Source of the DNA: Clostridiales bacterium
GTDB lineage: Bacteria > Bacillota > Clostridia > Oscillospirales > Oscillospiraceae
Direction: 5' to 3'
Assembly (NCBI GenBank): GCA_022768185.1
Contig: JALEMS010000046.1
Span: 1-35,235 of the forward strand
DNA: 35,235 bases
Made by a program: the position numbers and the translations under genes. Shown piece by piece: positions 6,812 to 13,246 of this stretch; the first letter of the stretch is position 1; each line of letters opens with the position of its first letter. The notes beneath the pieces were generated by a model. The model saw only the letters and a program-made list of their open reading frames with translations. It searched no databases and was not told the DNA's origin.

Positions 6812-8520
6812 GGTGCATCCTCCTCCCCGTCCGCGTCCGGTATCCGTTCGGGGTGCGCCATGCGCACGGAGAAGCTGGCGCCCTGCCTTGTGTCCTCGGC
6901 CTTGATGTAGGCCAGCAGCGCCCAGCACGAGATGAGGCTGGAGCCGCCGCGCGAGACGAACGGGAAGGTCACGCCCGTAAACGGCAGGATGTCCACCGAG
7001 CCGAACACATTGAGCGCCACCTGCGTGAGCATCATGCTGACCGCGGCGCATGCCGCGATAACATAAAACGAGCTTCTGCCCTGCGCGGCGTTCCGCACCG
7101 CCGAGATGGCCAGCACGACAATACCGGCCACGGCGCACACCGCAACGATCAGCCCCAGTTCCTCCGCAATAAGGCAGAAGACCAGATCCGTATCCGCCGC
7201 GACGATCTTATGCAGCCAGCCCGCACCCGCGCCCTGCCCGAACAGGCCGCCCGAAGCGGCCGCAGCCAGCGCACGCGTCTGCTGATAGCCCGCTCCGTAG
7301 GCGTCCTCCCAGATATGTCCCCATGAGGCGAAGCGCGTTGCAATATACGGCTTGACGCTCAGAACGAAGAAGCCCGCGATCGCCGCGCCGGAAATGGCCA
7401 GAATGATGGTCGACACACTGCCCGATCGCATGAAGCAGATGACCAGAAACGCCACGAAGAACACCAGCGCCGTACCGAAATCGCCCATCAGTGCCAGCGC
7501 GCAGACACACAGCGCCGAAAAGCCGACAAACACGAACACGTTTCTCCGCCGGAACAGATTGTCCAGCGTGGCCGCACCCGCGTAGGCATAGGCGATTTTA
7601 ACGAACTCCGACGGCTGAATGGAAAAGCCGGCCACGTAGATCCAGTTTTTCGCGCCGAAGATCTCCTCGCTCGTCAGCAGGTTCAGCGCCAGAAAGGCAA
7701 CGGCCCCGATGGCCGCCGGCCAGCGCAGCGCCTTGGCCCGCCCGAGGTCGCGCAGCCACCAGCCGAGTACCGCAAAAAGCACCACGCCGGCCACCAGCAT
7801 GATGATCTGCTTGTCCATGCTCTCCGGCGTGGAGCTGGCCGCGACCGACAGGCCCAGGCTGGAGAGATACAACGCAATGGTCTCCACCTCAAAGCCCGAG
7901 CGGCGCAGCAGGCGCAAAATCAGATAGCACACCCACTCCAGCGTCATGAGCACCACAAACGCCGTGATGATCGACAGCGCGTATTCCTTCGCCGCATGGT
8001 GATACTGCTCAAGCAGCAGCACCGCCTGAATCACCGTCAGCATCAGCAGCGTCACACCCGGTCCGAACCGGGACGGGGCCTTGCGCGCGCGGGACAGCCG
8101 GGCGCGCTCCTCGTTCGTCAGCTCGGAGAACTCCGCAGCCACGCCGGCAAACAGCAGCACATCCCCGTCTGCAAACACCGCGCCCTTGCGTCCGACCGGC
8201 TCGCCGCCGACGTAGGTACCGGAGCGCGAGGCCAGATCGAACACGCGCCAGCGTCCCTTGTCGCTGCGCACAAGAACCGCGTGCAGCCGCGAAATGCTCG
8301 GGTCATTGACGCAGATATCGGCCGAGCGGGCACGGCCAATGATGTTTTCATAGTGATACAGAGATGCGCGCGAGCCGTCCGGAAAGGTCAGAAAGCCCCA
8401 CACCTCCGGCTCATACCGCTCGCGCAGCAGAGACCGGACACACCGGGCCAGCACCCACACCGACAGCAGTGCCACCAGATATTTCGACGCCAGAGAGGCA
8501 TATTGAATGATCGCGTCCAT
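6808..8520 (-). CDS. FHA-domain FtsW/RodA (SEDS) family protein
   Basis: This 570-residue polytopic membrane protein has one N-terminal membrane helix (about 8-28). A cytoplasmic FHA domain follows (about 40-130) with the key pattern GR (62-63), SRLH (77-80) and SGTYV (100-104). From about residue 152 on it has a SEDS core of about ten helices. SEDS signatures are QPSEF (302-306), GDFGTA (346-351) and FPFVSRGGSSL near the C-terminus. SEDS proteins polymerise lipid II into glycan strands with a partner PBP, which is the next gene. FHA domains bind phosphothreonine, so activity may be controlled by a Ser/Thr kinase; no kinase is in the window. The ATG at 8520 has AAGGAA upstream. It is first in a four-gene operon. 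Confidence 0.92.
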   Translation of the reverse strand: MDAIIQYASLASKYLVALLSVWVLARCVRSLLRERYEPEVWGFLTFPDGSRASLYHYENIIGRARSADICVNDPSISRLHAVLVRSDKGRWRVFDLASRSGTYVGGEPVGRKGAVFADGDVLLFAGVAAEFSELTNEERARLSRARKAPSRFGPGVTLLMLTVIQAVLLLEQYHHAAKEYALSIITAFVVLMTLEWVCYLILRLLRRSGFEVETIALYLSSLGLSVAASSTPESMDKQIIMLVAGVVLFAVLGWWLRDLGRAKALRWPAAIGAVAFLALNLLTSEEIFGAKNWIYVAGFSIQPSEFVKIAYAYAGAATLDNLFRRRNVFVFVGFSALCVCALALMGDFGTALVFFVAFLVICFMRSGSVSTIILAISGAAIAGFFVLSVKPYIATRFASWGHIWEDAYGAGYQQTRALAAAASGGLFGQGAGAGWLHKIVAADTDLVFCLIAEELGLIVAVCAVAGIVVLAISAVRNAAQGRSSFYVIAACAAVSMMLTQVALNVFGSVDILPFTGVTFPFVSRGGSSLISCWALLAYIKAEDTRQGASFSVRMAHPERIPDADGEEDAP

Positions 8521-8552
8521 CGCGTGTTCCTTTCCGTGATGACCGGCATTCT

Positions 8553-8586
8553 GCCGGCTTCCCGTTCCGCTTCGGCGGAAGCCGGC
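8553..8586 (-). promoter_or_regulatory. Hairpin in the leader of the SEDS operon mRNA
   Basis: A 10-bp inverted repeat (8553-8562 with 8577-8586) encloses a smaller perfect hairpin (8565-8570 with 8575-8580, TTCG loop). Both use bases 8577-8580, so they exclude each other. It lies between the promoter and the start codon and has no U-run. The function is unknown. Confidence 0.5.
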
Positions 8587-8597
8587 GATACGGGCTG

Positions 8598-8627
8598 ATT
8601 ATAACACACCCGCCCCCGACTTGACAA
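8598..8627 (-). promoter_or_regulatory. Promoter of the SEDS-PBP-ABC-F-DUF362 operon
   Basis: On the minus strand there is TTGTCA (8627-8622), an 18-base spacer and TATAAT (8603-8598). The predicted start is about 70 bases before the FHA-SEDS start codon. Confidence 0.8.
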
Positions 8628-8644
8628 CCGCAATGCTCGGAACC

Positions 8645-8664
8645 GTATGCCGGAGGCGGCATAC
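8645..8664. repeat. Perfect dyad upstream of the amidase-domain gene
   Basis: The arms GTATGCCG and CGGCATAC surround a GAGG centre. The dyad lies between the divergent promoter region and the amidase gene, and overlaps a TACAAT at 8662-8667 that could be a plus-strand -10. A TTGACA at 8621-8626 shares bases with the -35 of the opposite promoter, but its 17-base partner is poor. The dyad is a candidate operator; this is inferred only from symmetry and position. Confidence 0.4.
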
Positions 8665-8702
8665 AATGGAACAGCGTATTTGACCTGATAAGGAGGAGGG
8701 CC

Positions 8703-9182
8703 ATGCATTATGACAGAAGCGCCGCAGTTGCCTACGCCCGCAAATGGGCCTTTGGCCGCAACCCGGAATACTACGATTTCGGCGGGATCGGCGGAGACTG
8801 CACCAACTTTGTCTCTCAGTGTCTGTATGCCGGCGCGGGCGTGATGAACTTCACACCGGAGCTGGGCTGGTATTACCTCAGTCCGGACGATCGCGCTCCG
8901 GCCTGGACGGGTGTGATCTATCTGCATCAGTTTCTCATCACAAACCGCGGTCCCGGCCCCTTCGGCGAGGAGCGTCCGCTCTCCTATGCCGAGCCGGGCG
9001 ACGTGGTGCAGATGAGCTTTGACGGCCGCCGCTGGAGCCACACCATGCTCGTTACCGGCGGCGGCACATACCCCGGCGACATTCTGCTGGCCACCCACAG
9101 CTACAACGCCTTTGACCGCCCGATGGACACCTATGCCTATCAGCTGGCGCGTCTGATCCACATTTCCGGCGTGCGCGCATAA
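8703..9182 (+). CDS. Amidase-domain protein (Amidase_6-like, papain fold)
   Basis: This 159-residue protein starts MHYDRSAAVAYARKWA and has GGIGGDCTNFVSQCLYAG near residues 26-43, with the likely catalytic Cys in GDCTNF. The histidine segment WSHTMLVTG is near 111-119 and the ending includes ATHSYNAFDRP. This is the pattern of the putative amidase domain found in Firmicutes, often as a wall- or spore-associated hydrolase module. Here the domain stands alone, with no signal peptide or membrane helix, so it would act in the cytoplasm or be exported by an unusual route. An AAGGAGGAGG site lies just upstream of the ATG. It is flanked by the divergent SEDS operon and the T-box leader. The substrate is not predictable. 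Confidence 0.85.
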   Translation: MHYDRSAAVAYARKWAFGRNPEYYDFGGIGGDCTNFVSQCLYAGAGVMNFTPELGWYYLSPDDRAPAWTGVIYLHQFLITNRGPGPFGEERPLSYAEPGDVVQMSFDGRRWSHTMLVTGGGTYPGDILLATHSYNAFDRPMDTYAYQLARLIHISGVRA

Positions 9183-9213
9183 ACGTCCGCGAGATATTGT
9201 GCAAGTTGTCCAC

Positions 9214-9242
9214 TTGACGCACGGCAAAAACCGTCATATAAT
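9214..9242 (+). promoter_or_regulatory. Promoter of the T-box leader
   Basis: TTGACG (9214-9219), a 17-base spacer and TATAAT (9237-9242). The predicted start is near 9249, about 20 bases before Stem I of the T-box. Confidence 0.88.
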
Positions 9243-9269
9243 CACGTTAATTTCACATGATGTAAAGGC

Positions 9270-9533
9270 GATGACGGGGAATCAGTAGCCCGAGATGCAG
9301 CCCACAGAAAGCAGCCGGTCGATGAGAGGCGCGGGAAGGCAGCGGCGTGAATACATCCCCATAGCTCCGCACCGAACAGGCAGCGCCTCAGTAGGCTGCG
9401 GCGGGCATTCCCGTTACAGAATCACGGAGATTGACTGATCTCCAGAGAGGCACGGCGTTCAGACCGCCGTGTAAACCACAGGTGGTACCACGAGAAGCAC
9501 GCTCGTCCTATGGACAGCGTGCTGATTTTTTTG
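9270..9533 (+). promoter_or_regulatory. T-box riboswitch, probable Tyr (UAC) specifier
   Basis: The leader has the landmarks of a class I T-box. Stem I closes by GGGGA (9276-9280) with UCCCC (9356-9360). The loop-E elements are AGTA (9284-9287) and GAA (9349-9351), and the AG-bulge and distal-loop motifs are AGAAAG (9305-9310) and GATGAGAGG (9321-9329). The T-box sequence AGGTGGTACCACG is at 9480-9492. The bases after GAA read UAC then A, giving a Tyr specifier at 9352-9354. The bulge UGGU (9483-9486) requires an A73 discriminator, which tRNA-Tyr has. AGG (9480-9482) and ACCACGAG can pair with CTCGTCCT (9502-9509) as the antiterminator. Uncharged tRNA would therefore turn on the downstream acyl-CoA synthetase-like gene. 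The class is firm; the specifier is a reading by alignment of motifs and could be off by a base. Confidence 0.9.
9496..9532 (+). terminator. T-box-controlled terminator
   Basis: An AGCACGCT/AGCGTGCT stem (9496-9503 with 9516-9523), extended by GTCC/GGAC, is followed by GA and seven Ts (9526-9532). It overlaps the 3' half of the antiterminator, as in other transcriptional T-boxes. Confidence 0.92.
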
Positions 9534-9553
9534 AAAGAGAGGATAATCCCATC

Positions 9554-11206
9554 ATGCCGATCACCAGCTTTCTGGAGCGCAACGCGCAGCAGTTCCCCGA
9601 CGAGGTCGCACTCGTGGAGATCAATCCCGACGGCGACAACCTTCGCAGCGACAACTGGAAGGAATTTGCCCTTGTCGAAATGGATCCGGCCGGCGGCTAC
9701 CGCCGCGAAATGAGCTGGGCGGAATTCGACCGCCGCGCCAACCAGTTTGCAAACCTGCTGCTCGCCAACGGCATCGGCCGCGGCGATAAGGTGGCCATTC
9801 TTCTGATGAACTGTCTGGAGTGGCTGCCGATCTACTTCGGCACGCTCAAGGCCGGCGCGCTGGCCGTCCCCCTCAACTACCGGTACACCGCAGACGAGAT
9901 CAAATACTGTCTCGACCTGGCAGACGCCTCCCTGCTGGTGTTCGGCCGGGAGTTTACCACCCGCGTCGAGGCGATCAAGGACGACATTCCCAACATCAAA
10001 AAGCTCTTTTACGTCGGCGGACACTGCCCGCTGTGGGCACAGAGCTACTATGAGCTGATCTCCTACTGCTCCCCCAACCGCAGCAGGAGCATCGAGCTGA
10101 GCGAGGACGATGACGCCGCCATCTACTTCTCCTCCGGCACCACGGGCTTCCCCAAGGCCATTCTGCACAAGCACCGCAGCCTCACGCATTCGGCGCTGTG
10201 CGAGCAGAATCATCACGGCCAGACGCACGATGACTGCTTTCTGTGCATGCCCCCGCTGTACCACACCGGTGCAAAGATGCACTGGTTCGGCTCCCTCGTC
10301 TCCGGCTCGAAGGCCGTGCTGCTGCGCGGTATCAGCCCGAAGTGGATCATGCAGTGCATCGACCGGGAGCGCTGCACCATCGTGTGGCTGCTCGTGCCCT
10401 GGGCACAGGACATTCTTGACGCCATTGAGCGCGGCGACCTTCACCTGGAGGACTACCAGCTTGCGCAGTGGCGTCTGATGCACATCGGCGCGCAGCCCGT
10501 TCCGCCCAGTCTCATCAAGCGCTGGAAGAGCTATTTCCCCCAGCACCAGTATGATACCAATTACGGTCTGTCCGAGTCCATCGGCCCCGGCTGCGTGCAC
10601 CTCGGCGTGGAAAACATCCACAAGGTCGGCGCCATCGGCAAGGCCGGCTATGGCTGGCAGTGCCGTATTGTCGATCACGACCTCAACGACGTCGCGTCCG
10701 GCACCGTGGGAGAGCTGGCCGTCAAGGGTCCTGGCGTGATGACCTGCTACTACAAAAACCCCGAGGCCACCGCCGAGGTGCTCAAGGGCGACTGGCTGCT
10801 CACCGGCGACATGGCCATGCAGGATGAGGACGGCTTCATCTGGCTGGTCGACCGCGCCAAGGACGTCATCATCACCGGCGGCGAGAACCTCTACCCCGTC
10901 CAGATTGAGGACTTCCTGCGTGCGCATCCGGCCATCAAGGATGTGGCGGTCATCGGCCGGCCGCACAAGCGTCTGGGTGAGATCGCCGCGGCAATCATCG
11001 AGCTGAAGCCGGGCGCCGTCTGCACGGAAGAGGACATCAACGAGTTCTGCCTCGGCCTGCCGCGCTACAAGCGTCCGCGCGAGATCATCTTTGACCATGT
11101 GCCCCGCAATCCCACCGGAAAGATCGAAAAACCGAAGCTTCGCCAGAAATACGGCAGCGTCGGCCTCGTCGGTCGGGAGAGCGGCGTGGAACTCAATGAA
11201 AAATAA
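9554..11206 (+). CDS. AMP-binding acyl-/aryl-CoA synthetase-like enzyme
   Basis: This 550-residue class I adenylate-forming enzyme is soluble. It has the phosphate loop SSGTTGFPK near residues 193-201, YGLSES in the centre, LLTGDMAMQDEDGFIWLVDRAKDVIITGGENLYP near 413-446, and the catalytic lysine motif PTGKIEK near 519-525. These enzymes activate a carboxylate as acyl-AMP and usually pass it to CoA. The acid cannot be read from the sequence. Medium-chain, aryl and carnitine-type acids are all possible. The ATG at 9554 follows GAGAGG. Expression should depend on the T-box directly upstream, so the enzyme is probably tied to amino-acid (likely tyrosine) supply. One inferred role is activation of an aromatic acid for reductive salvage of tyrosine. 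The gene stands alone and ends before a strong terminator. Confidence 0.9.
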   Translation: MPITSFLERNAQQFPDEVALVEINPDGDNLRSDNWKEFALVEMDPAGGYRREMSWAEFDRRANQFANLLLANGIGRGDKVAILLMNCLEWLPIYFGTLKAGALAVPLNYRYTADEIKYCLDLADASLLVFGREFTTRVEAIKDDIPNIKKLFYVGGHCPLWAQSYYELISYCSPNRSRSIELSEDDDAAIYFSSGTTGFPKAILHKHRSLTHSALCEQNHHGQTHDDCFLCMPPLYHTGAKMHWFGSLVSGSKAVLLRGISPKWIMQCIDRERCTIVWLLVPWAQDILDAIERGDLHLEDYQLAQWRLMHIGAQPVPPSLIKRWKSYFPQHQYDTNYGLSESIGPGCVHLGVENIHKVGAIGKAGYGWQCRIVDHDLNDVASGTVGELAVKGPGVMTCYYKNPEATAEVLKGDWLLTGDMAMQDEDGFIWLVDRAKDVIITGGENLYPVQIEDFLRAHPAIKDVAVIGRPHKRLGEIAAAIIELKPGAVCTEEDINEFCLGLPRYKRPREIIFDHVPRNPTGKIEKPKLRQKYGSVGLVGRESGVELNEK

Positions 11207-11238
11207 TTTTGTCTGAACACCGTTTCCGGGGTATGCAA

Positions 11239-11280
11239 AAACACCATCGTTCCCATATTCTTATGGGAACGATGGTGTTT
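11239..11280. terminator. Bidirectional terminator between convergent genes
   Basis: A perfect 19-bp stem (11239-11257 with 11262-11280) has a 4-base loop. The minus-strand side ends in a T-run (AAAAA at 11237-11241 on the plus strand); the plus-strand side has a shorter TTT. It separates the acyl-CoA synthetase-like gene from the phosphate symporter gene. Confidence 0.92.
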
Positions 11281-11302
11281 CCAATCCGGGCGGAGCCACG
11301 GC

Positions 11303-13054
11303 TCAGACGACCAGGTATTTCTGCTTGTACTGTGCGTAAAGCGTCTGATATTCGGCGTCTCTGGAATTTTTCAGATCCAGCACATAGCCGTGCGTGTCCA
11401 GGCTGGAGTTGCTGATCTGAATCACGCAGATGGCGACGTTGGAGCAGTGATCCGCCACGCGTTCAAAGCACGTCACCAAATCGGTGAAGACAAAGCCCAG
11501 CAGCGTCGTGCAGCTGCCGCCCTGCAGACGGCGGACATGGTTGTCGCGCATGCGGTTTTTCAGCTGGTCGATCACCTGCTCGAGCGGCTCGACCTGCTTG
11601 GCCAGCGTGACGTCGTTGTTCAGGAAGGCGTCCGTCGTCATGGACAAAATCTCGCGCACCGCGTCATACATCACCAGCAGCTCACTCTGCGCCTCGTCGG
11701 AAAAGCGGATGTTCTTTTCGTACATCTCGCGTGAAACAGCGCAGATGTTCACCGCGTGGTCGCTGATCCGCTCGAAATCGCTGATACAGTGCAGCAGGCG
11801 GGCCATCTCGCTGCTGTCGCTGAGCGTCATGCTGCGGCCGGAAAGCTTCGCCATATAGGTTCCCAGCTTGTCCTCATAGGTGTCGACCATGCTCTCCGCC
11901 TCCGACACCGCGCGCGCAGTGGATTCATCATAGCCGCGCTGGTTCATGTCCATAGCCTGGAAAATGCTGTCGCGCGCCATCATCGCCATCTCGCCGGTCA
12001 GCTCCGTGCACAGACGCACGGCAATGGTCGGCGTGCTCATGAAACGATCGTCCAGCATGGAGAACTTTTCGTCCTCCGGCCCGTCCTTGAAAAACACCTT
12101 GGACAAGGCGATCAGCTGCTTGGAAAACGGAAGCAGCAGTACCGAAATGAGGATCTTGTAGACTGTGTGCGCCACGGCCACGGAGACATAGCCCATCTGA
12201 TAGTCGCCCAGCGTCGGATGGAACAGCACATTGGCACACGACCATACGGCCTGCACCACAACCGCACCGATGATATTATAAATGAGGGCGATGGCGGCGG
12301 CCCGGTGCGCATCCTTGTTGCCGCCGACTGCGGACAGCTGCACGATGACCATCGCGCCGATGTTGATGCCCAGAATGATCGGCAGCGCCGTGTTGAACCG
12401 GATCGCACCCACAGCGGACACTGCCTGCAGAATGCCGATGGAGGCCGAGGAGGACTGCGTGATACAGGTAATGACAAAGCCGATGAGAACGCCGATGAAC
12501 GGATTGGAAAACACCGTCAGCAGGCCGGCAAAGCGTTCCGACCCAGTCAGCGGAGACATGGCGTCCGACATGACGTCCATACCCTGCATCAAAACGGCAA
12601 AGCCCAGCATGATGAGCGCCGCGTCGCGCTTGCGGTCGGACTTGGTGAACATGGTGATGAACGCGCCGACGACGGCCAACACGGGAACAAAACAGTCCGG
12701 GTTGATGAGCCGCAGAATGAACGACTGGCCGCTGATGCTGTTGAGGCTGAGCAGCCACGCGGTGGCGCAGGTGCCGATGTTTGCGCCCATAATCACGGGA
12801 ATGGAGCTGCTGAGCGACATGATGCCGGAGTTGACAAAGCCCAGCACCATCACGCACGTGGCCGCCGACGACTGGACGACGGCCGTGACCGCCGTACCGA
12901 GCAGCAAGCCCTTGAACCGGTTCGCCGTCAGATTTTCCAGCACGCTTTTCATGCGGCCGCCGGCCTCGCGTCCGATGGCCTCGCCCATGACATGCATGCC
13001 GAACAGAAACAGCGCCACGCCTCCCAGGAAGGTAATCACAGCAAAAATATCCAA
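11303..13054 (-). CDS. Na/Pi cotransporter family protein with PhoU-like C-terminus
   Basis: This is a 583-residue membrane protein. The N-terminal half has about nine hydrophobic segments and the two inverted-repeat signatures of the NaPi-II family, TAVVQSSAATCV (residues 57-68) and TCITQSSSASIG near 196-207. The C-terminal part (about 350-560) is helical and PhoU-like, with the ISDFERISDHAVNI and DLVTCFERVADHCSNVAI repeats. Family members import phosphate with sodium; the PhoU-like tail may regulate this. The start is a TTG at 13054, since a GGGGAA site lies upstream and the next ATG (residue 20) would cut into the first membrane helix. It is transcribed alone from a promoter at 13108-13136, divergent from the P-type ATPase. 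Confidence 0.9.
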   Translation of the reverse strand: MDIFAVITFLGGVALFLFGMHVMGEAIGREAGGRMKSVLENLTANRFKGLLLGTAVTAVVQSSAATCVMVLGFVNSGIMSLSSSIPVIMGANIGTCATAWLLSLNSISGQSFILRLINPDCFVPVLAVVGAFITMFTKSDRKRDAALIMLGFAVLMQGMDVMSDAMSPLTGSERFAGLLTVFSNPFIGVLIGFVITCITQSSSASIGILQAVSAVGAIRFNTALPIILGINIGAMVIVQLSAVGGNKDAHRAAAIALIYNIIGAVVVQAVWSCANVLFHPTLGDYQMGYVSVAVAHTVYKILISVLLLPFSKQLIALSKVFFKDGPEDEKFSMLDDRFMSTPTIAVRLCTELTGEMAMMARDSIFQAMDMNQRGYDESTARAVSEAESMVDTYEDKLGTYMAKLSGRSMTLSDSSEMARLLHCISDFERISDHAVNICAVSREMYEKNIRFSDEAQSELLVMYDAVREILSMTTDAFLNNDVTLAKQVEPLEQVIDQLKNRMRDNHVRRLQGGSCTTLLGFVFTDLVTCFERVADHCSNVAICVIQISNSSLDTHGYVLDLKNSRDAEYQTLYAQYKQKYLVV

Positions 13055-13107
13055 CGGTTTTGTTCCCCAATCTCTTTGTCAAGAATTGTCGATAGACATA
13101 CAGGCTT

Positions 13108-13136
13108 ATTATATACCGTTCCGCTTTCGCCGACAA
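13108..13136 (-). promoter_or_regulatory. Promoter of the Na/Pi symporter gene
   Basis: On the minus strand there is TTGTCG (13136-13131), a 17-base spacer and TATAAT (13113-13108), about 54 bases before the TTG start. Confidence 0.78.
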
Positions 13137-13246
13137 TACCCTTTCCAGCAAAACATCCTGTGAACAGAATAAAAACTTTTTCATTTTCCGATACCGCAGC
13201 AGCGAAAGCTGTGTTATGATGGTTTCCAAATTAAGGAGATGACGCC

